A DNA stretch of 64,000 bases from Pseudoduganella violaceinigra DSM 15887. Lineage in GTDB: Bacteria; Pseudomonadota; Gammaproteobacteria; Burkholderiales; Burkholderiaceae_D. This document shows positions 41,300-51,046 of the stretch, piece after piece. Every line of letters begins with the position of its first letter. The first letter of the stretch is position 1. The stretch is from contig NZ_AUDI01000016.1 in the NCBI RefSeq assembly GCF_000425385.1, positions 124,001 through 188,000 on the forward strand. The letters are read 5' to 3'. The position numbers and the translations under genes are program-made. Under the pieces are notes generated by a model. That model worked only from the letters and a program-made list of their open reading frames with translations, did no database searches and was not told the DNA's origin.

Positions 41300-42706
41300 A
41301 TGCGATCGCCCCTGCTGGCACTGATGCTGGCGCCCGTCCTGGCTATGGCCCAGCCCGGCAAAGATTGCCACCTCCCCGGCACGGAAGAATCCCTGAAGTG
41401 TGTCCGCCTGGCCGTGCCGCTGGACCACCATGCGCCCGGCGCCACCCTCACCCTGCACGTGGCCGTCGCCTCCGCCCTGCGTGAAACGGCCCGGCGCGAC
41501 CCGCTGTTCCTGCTGGCCGGCGGCCCGGGCGAAGCGGGCTCCGACCTGGTGCCCCTGCTGAACAGCACCTTCCGCAAGGTGCGCGCCACGCGCGACATCG
41601 TCCTGATCGACCAGCGCGGCACGGGATTGTCCGGCAAACTCGATTGCAAACCCGGCAAGAATTCCGAAACGGCAACAGAAGATGAGCTGCTGGCGGAGAC
41701 CCGCAGCTGCATCCAAGGCCTGAACAAGCCGCTCAACCTGTACACCACCGAGCAGGCCGCGCGCGACATCGAAGCGGTGCGCGGCGCGCTCGGCTATGGC
41801 CGCATCAACCTGTGGGGGGGCTCCTACGGCAGCCGCCTGGCCCAGGCCTATGCCCGCCTGTTCCCGGGCAGCGTGCGCTCCCTGGTGCTGGATGGCGTGG
41901 CGGCGCCCGACCAGGTGGTGCCGGCCGGCGCCCACGATGCGCAGGCCGCGCTGGAGGCCCTGTTCCGCCAATGCGGCAACGATACCGCCTGCGCCAGCGC
42001 CTTCCCCGGCCTGCGCTCCGAGTTCGACGCGCTGGCGGCGCGCCTGGCCAAATCGCCGCAGTCGCTGACCCTGCCCGATCCGCGCACGGCGGAGAGCAGC
42101 AAGGTCCAGATGACCAGCATGCGCTTCCTGGGCACCGTGCATAACATCCTGTATTCGCAATCCGACAGCCGGCGCCTGCCCTTCCTGATCCACAGCGCCT
42201 ACCAGGACCGCTGGCAGCCCTTCATCGCGCGCAGCAATGTGTCGCGCGACTTCGCCTCCGACGGCGGACCGGCCATGCCGCTGCACCTGGCGGTGGTCTG
42301 CGCCGAAGACTACCCGCGCCTGACGCCGCAGCTGCTGGAGGAGGACACCAAGGGCTCCTTCCTCGGTGCGCCGCAGATCACGCGCATCGGCAAGATGTGC
42401 GAAAGCATGGCCGTGCCAGCCGTGCCGTACCAGGAGCCGTCGACCATTACGGCGCCGGTCCTGCTGCTCTCGGGCGCACTGGATCCGGTCACGCCGCCGC
42501 GCCGCGCCGAAGCCGCGCGCAAATACATGAAGCATGCCCAGCACCTGATCGTGAAGAACGGCGGCCATATCGTTTCCCCGCTCGGCTGCGCGCCGCGCCT
42601 GCTGCGCACCTTCCTCGACCAGCCTGCCGAGCCGCTGAAGGCCGACTGCCTCAACGAGATTCCCGCCCCCACCTTCCAACTGAACAGCGCAGGACCGCAG
42701 CCATGA
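41300..42706 (+). CDS. Exported alpha/beta hydrolase with TAP-like C-terminal domain (peptidase-like)
   Basis: 468 residues from ATG 41300, preceded by AAGAGGAG and followed by a signal peptide (RSPLLALMLAPVLAMA). Oxyanion-hole region FLLAGGPGEAGSDLVPLL, nucleophile elbow GGSYGSR, acid region SGALDPVTPPRRAE and catalytic His in KNGGHIVSPLGC. The late part matches the TAP-like C-terminal domain of S33-type tripeptidyl or proline aminopeptidases. The stop overlaps the ABC ATPase start (ATGA), so the three genes 41300-44618 form an operon. Confidence 0.88.
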   Translation: MRSPLLALMLAPVLAMAQPGKDCHLPGTEESLKCVRLAVPLDHHAPGATLTLHVAVASALRETARRDPLFLLAGGPGEAGSDLVPLLNSTFRKVRATRDIVLIDQRGTGLSGKLDCKPGKNSETATEDELLAETRSCIQGLNKPLNLYTTEQAARDIEAVRGALGYGRINLWGGSYGSRLAQAYARLFPGSVRSLVLDGVAAPDQVVPAGAHDAQAALEALFRQCGNDTACASAFPGLRSEFDALAARLAKSPQSLTLPDPRTAESSKVQMTSMRFLGTVHNILYSQSDSRRLPFLIHSAYQDRWQPFIARSNVSRDFASDGGPAMPLHLAVVCAEDYPRLTPQLLEEDTKGSFLGAPQITRIGKMCESMAVPAVPYQEPSTITAPVLLLSGALDPVTPPRRAEAARKYMKHAQHLIVKNGGHIVSPLGCAPRLLRTFLDQPAEPLKADCLNEIPAPTFQLNSAGPQP

Positions 42707-43437
42707 TCGAAGTCCAAAACCTCTGCAAGCGCTTCGGCAAGGTGCAGGCCCTGGCCGGCGCCAGCTTCACCGCCCGCGACGGCATCATCACCGCCCTGCT
42801 GGGTCCAAACGGCGCCGGCAAAACCACCTTGCTGCGCACCTTGGTCGGCCTGCTGCAGCGCGACCACGGCACCATTTCCATCGACGGCGTCGATCCGGCC
42901 GTCGACCCGATGGCGGTGCGCCGCAATGTCGGCGTGCTGACCGACCAGTTCGGACTGTACGAACGCCTGACGACGCGCGAATACCTGCGCTATTTCGGCG
43001 AACTGAACGACATGCAGGAAGCGGCCATCGACCAGCGCACGCGCGAAGTGACGGAATTGCTGTCGCTGGAAGACATCATCGACCGCCGCGCCAAGGGCTT
43101 CTCGCAGGGCCAGCGCATCAAGGTCGCCCTGGCGCGCACCCTGCTGCACCGCCCGCGCCACCTGCTGCTCGATGAGCCCAGCCGCGGTCTCGACGTGATG
43201 AGCACGCGCGCCCTGCGCCGCGCCCTGGCGGCGCTGAAAGCAGACGGCTGCTGCGTCATCATGGCCACCCACGTGATGCAGGAGGTGATCCATTCCTGCG
43301 ACGATGTGATCGTGATTGCCGGCGGCACCACGGTCACGCAAGGCACGCCGCAGCAGCTCTGTGAACAGGCTGGACTGCCAAGCCTGGAAGACGCTTTCGT
43401 ACGCCTGGTCGGCACCGAAGAAGGGATTGAATTATGA
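42703..43437 (+). CDS. ABC transporter ATP-binding protein (NatA-like)
   Basis: 244 residues. Walker A GPNGAGKTT, signature FSQGQRIKVALART (SQGQ variant of LSGGQ), Walker B LLLDEPSRGLDVMS, switch His in MATHVMQE. Pairs with the permease that follows, overlapping it by 4 bases. NatA-type ATPases support Na+ or small-molecule export; the substrate is not readable from sequence. Confidence 0.9.
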   Translation: MIEVQNLCKRFGKVQALAGASFTARDGIITALLGPNGAGKTTLLRTLVGLLQRDHGTISIDGVDPAVDPMAVRRNVGVLTDQFGLYERLTTREYLRYFGELNDMQEAAIDQRTREVTELLSLEDIIDRRAKGFSQGQRIKVALARTLLHRPRHLLLDEPSRGLDVMSTRALRRALAALKADGCCVIMATHVMQEVIHSCDDVIVIAGGTTVTQGTPQQLCEQAGLPSLEDAFVRLVGTEEGIEL

Positions 43438-44618
43438 GGATGAAATTTCCCATCGTGCTGCGCAAGGAGTTAGTGGAAACCTTGCGCGACCGCCGCGCCC
43501 TCAGCCTCTTGCTGCTGTTCGTGCTGATGTATCCCATCCTGGTGGGCATGATGCTGCAGCGCCAGATCGACCGCGCCACCAAGCCCGAACGCGAGGGCGT
43601 CGAACTGGCGGTGATCGGCAGCGAGCAGGCGCCCACCCTGATGAACCAGCTGCGCCAGCGCAATGTGACGATCACCGAGCTGGAGGCCATGGACGAGGAG
43701 CAGATCAATGCCCTGCTGCGGCGCCAAACCGTGACGGCCGTGCTGCGCCTGACGCCGGAGTTCGCCGATAACTACCACGCCATGCGCCCGGCGCGGGTCG
43801 AGCTGTGGTTCGACTCCGCCGCGGACAGCTCGCGCAAGGTCGAGGAAGTGGAAATGGTGCTGCGCGACTACAGCCGCAACATCGCCAGCGCGCGCCTGCT
43901 GGCCCACGGGGTCTCGCCCGTGAACCTAAACCCGGTGCTGGTGCAGCGCTACGATGCCGGCACCAGCGCCTCGCGCTCGGCCAACACCATCAGCACCATG
44001 CTCGGCATCTTCTTCATTCCCGCCTTCATGTTCTGCATGAGCACCGCGGTCGACAGCACGGCCGGCGAGCGCGAACGGCGATCGCTGGAAGTGCTGATGG
44101 CGCAGCCGGTGCGGGCCGCCGACCTGATCGTCGGCAAATGGCTGGCGGCGTCGCTGCTGTCCATCGTCGGCATCACGCTGGAGCTGGCGATAGCGCACGG
44201 CATCCTGAAATGGCTGCCGCTGGAGGAAATCGGCCTGTCCTGGCGCCTGGGCTGGCGCGACCTGGCCATGGTCTGCCTGGCGTCGGCCACCCTGTCGCTG
44301 TTCGCGGCGGCGCTGGAGATCGCGCTGGCGATCAACGCCCGCTCCTTCAAGGAAGCGCAGACCCTGGTCAGCTTCACCATGATCGTGCCGCTGGTGCCGG
44401 TGATCCTGGTGCCGATGATGAACCTGACCAACAGCTGGTGGATGTATATGGTGCCCGTGCTGTCCAACCAGACCTTGCTGCGCGAGCTGGCCAAGGGCCA
44501 GAGCATCGGCATGCTGCCCTTCCTGCAAACCTTCTTCAGCAGCCTGCTGCTGGCCATGCTGTGCGTCTGGTATACCGAGCGGCGCATGAAGAGCGAGAAA
44601 TACATGATGACCGTATAA
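43434..44618 (+). CDS. ABC-2 permease (NatB-like)
   Basis: 394 residues. One membrane helix near the N-terminus (RALSLLLLFVLMYPILVGMM), a large external domain, then five membrane helices at the end, with the hallmark STAVDSTAGERERRSLEVLM before helix 3. This is the NatB/ABC-2 layout. Forms an exporter with the preceding ATPase. Confidence 0.88.
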   Translation: MRMKFPIVLRKELVETLRDRRALSLLLLFVLMYPILVGMMLQRQIDRATKPEREGVELAVIGSEQAPTLMNQLRQRNVTITELEAMDEEQINALLRRQTVTAVLRLTPEFADNYHAMRPARVELWFDSAADSSRKVEEVEMVLRDYSRNIASARLLAHGVSPVNLNPVLVQRYDAGTSASRSANTISTMLGIFFIPAFMFCMSTAVDSTAGERERRSLEVLMAQPVRAADLIVGKWLAASLLSIVGITLELAIAHGILKWLPLEEIGLSWRLGWRDLAMVCLASATLSLFAAALEIALAINARSFKEAQTLVSFTMIVPLVPVILVPMMNLTNSWWMYMVPVLSNQTLLRELAKGQSIGMLPFLQTFFSSLLLAMLCVWYTERRMKSEKYMMTV

Positions 44619-44648
44619 TGCCCGGACGCATTTTACGGAGAAAAGTCG

Positions 44649-45071
44649 ATGGAAGTGAAAGTCAGCTGGAATGGCCCATCGGGCATGAGTTTCCGCGCCC
44701 AGACGGGTTCTGGCCATATGGTTGCCATGGACGGCGCGCCGGAAGGCGGCGGCCATAACCTGGCGCCGCGCCCGATGGAGATGGTGCTGCTCGGCACCGG
44801 CGGCTGCACCGCCTACGACGTGGTACTGATCCTGAAAAAGGGCCGCGCCGATGTACGCGGCTGCGACGTGACTCTGCAGGCCGAGCGCGCCGAGAGCGAG
44901 CCCAAGGTCTTCACCAAGATTAATTTCCACTTCACCGTCACCGGCAAGGACTTGAAGCCGGAAGTGGTCGACCGCGCCATCACCCTGTCGCACGACAAAT
45001 ACTGCTCCGCCAGCATCATGCTGGCCAAGACGGCGCAGATCACCCACAGCTTCGAGATTATCGAAGCCTGA
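44649..45071 (+). CDS. OsmC/YhfA-family protein
   Basis: 140 residues. LLGTGGCTAYDVVLILKKG holds the first conserved Cys and DKYCSASIMLAKTAQITHSF the second, the redox pair of OsmC-like peroxidases. The YhfA subgroup has this short length and GRADVRGCDV stretch. Convergent with the flavodoxin gene; the last 14 bases overlap. Confidence 0.9.
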   Translation: MEVKVSWNGPSGMSFRAQTGSGHMVAMDGAPEGGGHNLAPRPMEMVLLGTGGCTAYDVVLILKKGRADVRGCDVTLQAERAESEPKVFTKINFHFTVTGKDLKPEVVDRAITLSHDKYCSASIMLAKTAQITHSFEIIEA

Positions 45072-45618
45072 GCAGCGTCTCGGCAAAACCCTGCCCGAAC
45101 ATGCGGGCAGTCTTGATATCCCCGGCGGCGAAATCGTTTGCCGCCGAGCCGTGGCCGGCCTGCGCCATCAGGCCGGACCACGACCCCAGGCGGTTCGCCG
45201 CTTCCTCGTAAGGCACGCCCGCATGCTGCTCTGGCAGGATCGGGTTGCCGGCCCAGATCATCCCGTGCTGCATGCAGAAGGTGAACATCGACACCAGCGT
45301 CGACTGCTTGTCGCCCGCCGGCAGCGAAGACACCGTAAAACCGCCCGCCAGCTTGCCCTTCAGCTGCTGCGTGCGCCACATCTTGCCGGTGGCGTCCATG
45401 AAGGTTTTGAACACGCCCGACACGCCGCCCAGGTAGGTCGGCGAGCCAAGCAGGACGCCCTCGTATTGCAGCAGCGCTTCCGGCGCGGCCGCCAGCTCCG
45501 ACGCTTTCAGCACATGCACTTCGGCGCCCGCCACGCCGGCGGCGCCTTGGGCGATCTGCGAAGCGATATGCTCCGTATGGCCATTGGCGCTGTGGTAGAT
45601 GACTGCGATTTTCTTCAT
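45058..45618 (-). CDS. Flavodoxin-fold NAD(P)H-quinone reductase-like protein
   Basis: 186 residues from ATG 45618. The upstream frame to 46113 runs through the DUF2938 gene. FMN phosphate loop YHSANGHTEHIASQIA and LLGSPTYLGGVSGVFKTFMD fit WrbA/flavodoxin-like reductases. Overlaps the DUF2938 gene by 4 bases. Both are divergent from a MerR-type regulator that probably controls them. Confidence 0.85.
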   Translation of the reverse strand: MKKIAVIYHSANGHTEHIASQIAQGAAGVAGAEVHVLKASELAAAPEALLQYEGVLLGSPTYLGGVSGVFKTFMDATGKMWRTQQLKGKLAGGFTVSSLPAGDKQSTLVSMFTFCMQHGMIWAGNPILPEQHAGVPYEEAANRLGSWSGLMAQAGHGSAANDFAAGDIKTARMFGQGFAETLLRLR

Positions 45619-46088
45619 GGTGTGATTCCCTTCGTGAGTAAAGCGGACAGATAGAGGCCGAGGCCAAACACCGTATGGTTGGCCAGGCTGCGCAGGCAGT
45701 TCTGCAGCGGCGCCGGGGTCTTGCTGGACGCCACGCCCAGCCCCATCGCGGGCTGCATGACGAACAGGGGGGCGCCGACGGTGGCAATGCCGACGGCAAG
45801 TGCCGGTCCCACGCTGGGCGCATGCAGCCAACCCTGCCCCGCCACCGCCACCAGGGCGGCCGCGAACGCCACGCCGGTGGCGTAATGCACCAGCCAGCCC
45901 AGCGCCCGCTCGCCGCCGACCGCCGGCGACGCGGCAATCGAATCGTGCGCAAAACGCCCCTGCGCCAGATGCCCGGCCCAGCGGCCGATGAAGGCCATAT
46001 TCATCGTTTTCACGCCCATCCGCTTGAGCAAGGCCAGCCACAAATCGAACACGATGGTGGCGCCGATGCCGATGATGATGATTTCCAT
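45615..46088 (-). CDS. DUF2938 membrane protein
   Basis: 157 residues from ATG 46088, with four or five membrane helices. IIIIGIGATIVFDLWLALL, FIGRWAGHLAQGRFAHDSIA and RALGWLVHYATGVAFAAALV match the DUF2938 family. Function unknown. Shares an operator region with the MerR-type gene. Confidence 0.85.
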   Translation of the reverse strand: MEIIIIGIGATIVFDLWLALLKRMGVKTMNMAFIGRWAGHLAQGRFAHDSIAASPAVGGERALGWLVHYATGVAFAAALVAVAGQGWLHAPSVGPALAVGIATVGAPLFVMQPAMGLGVASSKTPAPLQNCLRSLANHTVFGLGLYLSALLTKGITP

Positions 46089-46119
46089 TGCAATCTCCCA
46101 GGTTGATGTGCACACTGTA

Positions 46120-46137
46120 GAAGTTGAAGCCAACTTC
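46120..46137. promoter_or_regulatory. Operator-like inverted repeat for the MerR-type regulator
   Basis: GAAGTTG-AAGC-CAACTTC, perfect 7-bp arms, between the divergent DUF2938 gene and the MerR-type gene (46155). MerR-family regulators bind such sites between -35 and -10 elements; TTGAAG on the minus strand could be a -35. Confidence 0.6.
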
Positions 46138-46154
46138 AAGTCAAGGGATTTTCG

Positions 46155-46562
46155 ATGGATATCGCCGAAGTTGCCCAGCGCTCGGGCATCGCCGCCTCCG
46201 CCCTGCGCTATTACGAGAAAAAGGGCCTGATCACGCCGGCCGGCCGCAACGGCCTGCGGCGCACCTACGCCCCCGCCGTGCTGGACACGCTGGCCCTGAT
46301 TTCGCTCGGCCAGTCGGCCGGCCTGTCGCTGGATGAAATCGGCGCCATGTTCACGCCCGAAGGCGGCACCTCCATCGACCGCGCTTTCCTGCTGGCCAAG
46401 GCAGAGCAGATCGAAACGCTGGCCAGGCGCCTGAAAGCCATGAGCGAAGGCCTGCGCCATGCCGCCGCCTGCCCGGCCCCCAGCCATGCCGAATGCCCAA
46501 AATTTCAGCGCCTGCTGAAAGCCGCCGCCTCCGGCGCCATAGCGCGCAGCCTGCGTTTGTGA
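46155..46562 (+). CDS. MerR-family transcriptional regulator
   Basis: 135 residues. Winged helix (DIAEVAQRSGIAASALRYYE, KKGLITPAGRNGLRRTY), then a helix for dimerisation (FLLAKAEQIETLARRLKAM) and a C-terminal pair of cysteines (AACPAPSHAECPKF) that may sense a metal or redox state. It lacks the four-Cys cluster of SoxR. Divergent from DUF2938 and flavodoxin genes, its likely targets. Confidence 0.88.
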   Translation: MDIAEVAQRSGIAASALRYYEKKGLITPAGRNGLRRTYAPAVLDTLALISLGQSAGLSLDEIGAMFTPEGGTSIDRAFLLAKAEQIETLARRLKAMSEGLRHAAACPAPSHAECPKFQRLLKAAASGAIARSLRL

Positions 46563-46638
46563 GAAAGTGCGCATTTTCACCCCTGCCTTCGCTGGTATCC
46601 TGTTGGGTTTATCAAAATAACTCCACGGGGAAATAACA

Positions 46639-47490
46639 ATGAAGGTACGTAACTGGGTAATTGCACTCGCGCTCCTGCCGGTGTTTGCGATGGCGGGCGA
46701 CATGACGCCGGAACAGCGCAAGGATGCAATGAGCAGCCTGGAATGGCACGTCGGCCCGCGCGCCGAGGCGATCGCCGGCAAGGCCACGCTGAAAACGCCA
46801 AATGACAAAGTGCAGTTCCTGGACGAGAAAAACTCGCGCCGCTTCCTGGAGCTGACCGGCAATCTGCCCGATGACGGCAACTTCATCGTGTACGAGACCG
46901 AAGGCGGCTGGTGGGCCGACTTCTCCTTCGACCCGAGCGGCTATGTGAAGGAAGGCGAAAAGATCGACGCCGACGCGCTGCTGAAAACCCTGAAGGAAGG
47001 CGACGGCCCGTCCAACGAAGAGCGCAAGCGCCTGGGCCTGGGCGAACTGCATACCGAAGGCTGGTACGTTCCGCCGCACTACGACGAAAAGACCAAGCGC
47101 CTGGAATGGGGCCTGAAACTGCGCGACAGCGAAGGCATCGTCCTGAACTACACCATCCGCCTGCTGGGCCGCAGCGGCGTGATGAGCGCGACTCTGGTGT
47201 CCTCGCCGGAAACCCTGGACGCCGACGTGACCAGCTTCCGCAAGGTCCTGGACGGTTTCGACTATAACGACGGCGAGAAGTACTCTGAATTCAAGGCGGG
47301 CGACCACGTTGCCGAATACGGCCTGGCGGCACTGATCACCGGCGGCGCCGCCGTGATCGCCACCAAGAAGGGCTTCTGGGCCGCAGCGGCGCTGTTCCTG
47401 GCGAAGATGTGGAAGCTGGTTGCCGTGGGTGGCGTTGCGGCCCTGGCCGGCCTGAAATCGCTGTTCAAGAAGAAGGAAAGCAGCAATTGA
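46639..47490 (+). CDS. DUF2167 membrane-anchored protein
   Basis: 283 residues. Signal peptide (KVRNWVIALALLPVFAMA), a periplasmic beta domain (LTGNLPDDGNFIVYE, GWWADFSFDPSGYVKEGEKI, ADALLKTLKEGD), and one or two C-terminal helices (AALFLAKMWKLVAVGGVAAL) ending in a basic tail. Matches the DUF2167 family. Function unknown. The next gene starts at a TTG overlapping this stop. Confidence 0.88.
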   Translation: MKVRNWVIALALLPVFAMAGDMTPEQRKDAMSSLEWHVGPRAEAIAGKATLKTPNDKVQFLDEKNSRRFLELTGNLPDDGNFIVYETEGGWWADFSFDPSGYVKEGEKIDADALLKTLKEGDGPSNEERKRLGLGELHTEGWYVPPHYDEKTKRLEWGLKLRDSEGIVLNYTIRLLGRSGVMSATLVSSPETLDADVTSFRKVLDGFDYNDGEKYSEFKAGDHVAEYGLAALITGGAAVIATKKGFWAAAALFLAKMWKLVAVGGVAALAGLKSLFKKKESSN

Positions 47491-48227
47491 TCGCCCTCCA
47501 CGCCGAAATCCTGCTGTTAGCGGCCATGGTTGGCCTCTACCTGTACGACTCGGCGCGGCTGTTGCATGCGAACGAAGGCGTGCTGGCGGCCACCCTCGGT
47601 GGCCGCTGGTCGCTGCATTTCGGCGCCGAGCATTACACCCTGCGCGGCAAGGAACCCTTCGTGCCCAATCCCCTGCTGCCGCACCGCCCGGTTTTCCCGA
47701 TGCGCTGGAAGCAGCAGGTGGACGCGGCGCCCAAACCGGCGCAGCGCTGGACGCCGCCGCATTTCGGCCCCTACAAAGTACTGGCGCCCCTGGTCTGGCT
47801 GATGGCCCTGGCCTTGTTCGGCCTGATCCCGGCGGGGCTGTTTTCGCGCTACGGCAATCTGGCAGTGGCGGCCGGCATCTTGCTGTTTTATTCCACCGCG
47901 CTGGTCGCCCTGGCCTATGTATGGTTCAAGCGCCGCGCCTTGCAGCTTTCGCCGCGCCAGGTCGCTTCGCTGGCATTTGAATCGCTCACCTGCCCGCCGT
48001 TCGCGCTGAACCTGGTCCGCCATATCAGCTGGAAGGCCGCGCCCACGGACGAAATGGTCTCCGCCAGCCGCCGCCTGATGCGCAAGGATGACTGGGCCGC
48101 CACGCTGCCTTTTGTGATCAAGCGTATCGACAATGCGATCGCCTGGGAAAACGAAGGCACCCCACGTGCCCAAGCACTGGCCGAATACCAGGCCTCCCTT
48201 ACGCATGAGCTTGCATCGCACTCCTGA
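47487..48227 (+). CDS. Membrane protein of unknown function, TTG start
   Basis: 246 residues from TTG 47487, which overlaps the DUF2167 stop (TTGA). No ATG lies near. Helices at the start (IALHAEILLLAAMVGLYLYD) and in the middle (VLAPLVWLMALALFGLIPAG and AAGILLFYSTALVALAYVWF). The soluble C-terminus has SLAFESLTCPPFALNLVRHI. Translationally coupled to DUF2167. Not recognised. Confidence 0.7.
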   Translation: MIALHAEILLLAAMVGLYLYDSARLLHANEGVLAATLGGRWSLHFGAEHYTLRGKEPFVPNPLLPHRPVFPMRWKQQVDAAPKPAQRWTPPHFGPYKVLAPLVWLMALALFGLIPAGLFSRYGNLAVAAGILLFYSTALVALAYVWFKRRALQLSPRQVASLAFESLTCPPFALNLVRHISWKAAPTDEMVSASRRLMRKDDWAATLPFVIKRIDNAIAWENEGTPRAQALAEYQASLTHELASHS

Positions 48228-48300
48228 AGCGGAACGCGGGACTGTTATTTACTTATGCGACGATGCTTGTTGGCTGGGCGTTGAAAGCAGTAGGGGCAAT

Positions 48301-48939
48301 TTAAACGTAATACGTGGTCGACGTCATGACTTTCGACATCACCTTCATCGCCAGTTGAATCGGCAGCGGCGTCTTCTCCGCGCCCATGTCTTCGGCAGCT
48401 TTGCCGTGCGCGATTTCATCGACGCGCATCTGCTCGACGATAGCGCGGGACTTGGCGTCCTGCGGCGGCAGTCGATCCAGATGGCTGGCCAGGTGGGCTT
48501 CAACCTGGCGCTCCGTTTCCACCACAAAGCCCAGGCTTTGCTTATCCCCCGCCAGCGCAGCGGCTGTGCCCAGCGCGTAGGCGCCGGCATAGAACAATGG
48601 ATTCAGGAAGCTCGGCTGCGAGCCCAGTTCTGACAAACGCTGAGCGCACCAGGCCAGGTGGTCTTCTTCCTCGCGGCTAGCCTTATCGAAGGCCGCACGC
48701 GCCTCGTCGCTCTTGGCAAAACGCGCCTGCGAGTTGTACAACGCCTGCGCCATCACTTCCCCCACATGGTTCACACGCATCAGGCCCGCGCTATGGCGGT
48801 GCTCCTGCTCCGTCATCTCCGCATCGGCGGCCCGCGCCGCAGGATTCGGCCGCGAAGCCGAGTGCACGCCAGCCAGCACGCGCAAGGCCTTGTCGGCGCC
48901 AGTGATGAAACGGTCGAGGGGATTATGGTAGCGGTTCAT
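48301..48939 (-). CDS. coq7: Ubiquinone biosynthesis di-iron hydroxylase Coq7
   Basis: 212 residues from ATG 48939. Ferritin-like four-helix bundle with the iron ligands in [19 protein letters not shown] and [11 protein letters not shown], the first helix being [20 protein letters not shown]. Hydroxylates 2-octaprenyl-3-methyl-6-methoxy-benzoquinol in ubiquinone synthesis. Confidence 0.95.
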   Translation of the reverse strand: MNRYHNPLDRFITGADKALRVLAGVHSASRPNPAARAADAEMTEQEHRHSAGLMRVNHVGEVMAQALYNSQARFAKSDEARAAFDKASREEEDHLAWCAQRLSELGSQPSFLNPLFYAGAYALGTAAALAGDKQSLGFVVETERQVEAHLASHLDRLPPQDAKSRAIVEQMRVDEIAHGKAAEDMGAEKTPLPIQLAMKVMSKVMTSTTYYV

Positions 48940-48999
48940 GGTGGTTCGTCCAGCTAGTTCGGAAGCGCACATTATATGCCGCCCATCCTGCCCTGTTCT

Positions 49000-49461
49000 T
49001 TACCCGATCCGTGGAAAATCGATATTGATCAGGAAAAGGTAAGGTGCCACGCAGGCGACCAGTCCGGTCACGGTGCCCAGCACAGCGCCAATTCCACGGT
49101 CAATCGCATACTTTGGCTGCTCATCGTCCCGGTTGGCGAGCAGCAGCGCGCCAGCACTTGCGTTCAGTGCCAGCAAGACCATCACGGCCAGCACTTCGGT
49201 ATGGGCCGGCTTGAATATCGGACTCCACAATATCAGCCAGAGCAGCGTGACCGAAACGCTGAATGCAAACGCACGCCACCATGGCAGCATGTAGCGGCCT
49301 GGCAGCCTGGCCACGAGTTTTGTTATCAATGCCATTACAACGATCAAACCGATGAACACCAACTCCACAATCCTGTACCTCCATCGTCGCGCCACGGCGC
49401 TTTCATTGAAAAAACCCTGCGTCTCCAATCCGGCAGACGAGTAAAACTGCAGCGGCAGCAC
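49000..49461 (-). CDS. Small membrane protein of unknown function
   Basis: 153 residues with four membrane helices (IVELVFIGLIVVMALITKLV, AFAFSVSVTLLWLILW, VLAVMVLLALNASAGALLL, AVLGTVTGLVACVAPYLFLI). No family recognised. 8 bases downstream of the next gene, so likely co-transcribed. Confidence 0.65.
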   Translation of the reverse strand: MLPLQFYSSAGLETQGFFNESAVARRWRYRIVELVFIGLIVVMALITKLVARLPGRYMLPWWRAFAFSVSVTLLWLILWSPIFKPAHTEVLAVMVLLALNASAGALLLANRDDEQPKYAIDRGIGAVLGTVTGLVACVAPYLFLINIDFPRIG

Positions 49462-49469
49462 AAGGTTGC

Positions 49470-49916
49470 TTATGAACCTTCGCGCAAGATACGCTGCTTT
49501 TCCAGCCAGTCGGCCACCGGGCCGCGCGCGTCGATCTTCGAGATATCCTTCGCCACGCCCAGGTTCAGCCCAAGCAGGAAGGGAATGGAATCGACCGGCA
49601 CTTCGGGCAGATAGTCCGCCATCGCCCGCATGAAGCGCGGCGATTCCAGCACGTCCACCACCTTGCCGCCACTCATGAACTGCAGGATGCTGGTCATGCT
49701 GTGCCCGCCGCCGAGCGAGCGGTAGACGAATCGGTTGAAAGCCTTGTCGAGCGCCTGGAAATCAAGCTGCTCCTTGGTCATCAGGCTGGCCAGGTAGTAC
49801 AGCCCGAGCGCGGTGCGGAAAAACCCCGTGGACTCGCTGGCCGTCAGGCCGCAACGGGTCACGCTCAGGATCTTCTCCTGCACGTCAGCGTCGAGTTTTG
49901 GGTGGTGTACTTGCAT
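49470..49916 (-). CDS. Hypothetical cytoplasmic protein
   Basis: 148 residues, helical, no signal peptide or membrane helix (SESTGFFRTALGLYYLASLM, LDKAFNRFVYRSLGGGH). Not recognised. Confidence 0.65.
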   Translation of the reverse strand: MQVHHPKLDADVQEKILSVTRCGLTASESTGFFRTALGLYYLASLMTKEQLDFQALDKAFNRFVYRSLGGGHSMTSILQFMSGGKVVDVLESPRFMRAMADYLPEVPVDSIPFLLGLNLGVAKDISKIDARGPVADWLEKQRILREGS

Positions 49917-50141
49917 TGCTTTGAACTATATAGCAATTTTATCCAGATTTGTTCCTTGCGCCGGGGTATCAACCTTGCTACCCTTGAAACTTTAGCGCTA
50001 AACCAACGCAGGAAGCCGCTTTTTCGTTCCCGGGAAAGTGCATCCTGGGACGCTGAATGTGCGGGCTATCGCATACGGGCAACCGATATGTCGAGCATTC
50101 AATACAATGCCACCATATGAAAAGGGGTTAGCGGAGCAGCC

Positions 50142-51035
50142 ATGGAATTGCGCATCAAGAATTTATCCAAGACTTACGCCAATGGCGTGGTCGCGCTCGA
50201 CAATGTGTCGCTGACCATCCCCGCCGGCATGTTTGGCCTGCTGGGCCCGAATGGCGCCGGCAAGTCGACCCTGATGCGAACCCTGGCGACCCTGCAGGAA
50301 TGCGATTCCGGCTCGGTGTTTTTCGGCGAGCTCGATGTGCTCGATGAAAAGGATGAAATCCGCCGCCTGCTGGGCTATCTGCCGCAAGACTTCGGTGTCT
50401 ATCCGAAAGTCACCGCCTACGAAATGCTCGACCATTTCGCGATCCTGAAAGGCTTGTCCAACCGTTCCCGCCGGCGCGAAGTGGTGGACGGCCTGCTGCA
50501 GCAGACCAATCTGTTCGAAGTGCGCAACCAGCGCCTGGGCGGCTTCTCGGGCGGCATGCGCCAGCGCTTCGGCATCGCGCAAGCCCTGTTGGGCGATCCG
50601 AAACTGATCATCGTCGACGAACCGACCGCCGGACTCGACCCGCAGGAGCGCGTGCGCTTCCACAACCTGCTGTCCGATATCGGCGAAGACCGCACCGTCA
50701 TCCTGTCCACCCACATCGTGTCGGACGTGGCCGACCTGTGTTCCAACATGGCCATCATCAACAAGGGCCAGCTGATGGTGGCCGGCTCCACCCAGCAATT
50801 GATCGATGACGTCAGCTGCAAGATTTGGGCACGCTTCATCGACAAGAAGGAGCTGGCCTACTTCCAGCAGCGCCACGCCGTGATCTCGACCCGCCTGATG
50901 TCCGGCCGCACCCTGATCCACGTCTACAACGACGATGATCCGGGCGACGGCTTCGAGGAAGCACTGGGCGACCTGGAAGACCTGTACTTCGCGACCATCC
51001 TCGGCCGCCACGACGTCAGCCAGGCTTGCGACTGA
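50142..51035 (+). CDS. ABC transporter ATP-binding protein
   Basis: 297 residues. Walker [16 protein letters not shown], signature [17 protein letters not shown], Walker [18 protein letters not shown], switch His in STHIVSD. Ends 11 bases before the permease-peptidase fusion, its partner. Confidence 0.92.
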   Translation: MELRIKNLSKTYANGVVALDNVSLTIPAGMFGLLGPNGAGKSTLMRTLATLQECDSGSVFFGELDVLDEKDEIRRLLGYLPQDFGVYPKVTAYEMLDHFAILKGLSNRSRRREVVDGLLQQTNLFEVRNQRLGGFSGGMRQRFGIAQALLGDPKLIIVDEPTAGLDPQERVRFHNLLSDIGEDRTVILSTHIVSDVADLCSNMAIINKGQLMVAGSTQQLIDDVSCKIWARFIDKKELAYFQQRHAVISTRLMSGRTLIHVYNDDDPGDGFEEALGDLEDLYFATILGRHDVSQACD

Positions 51036-51046
51036 CCGGGGCCGCC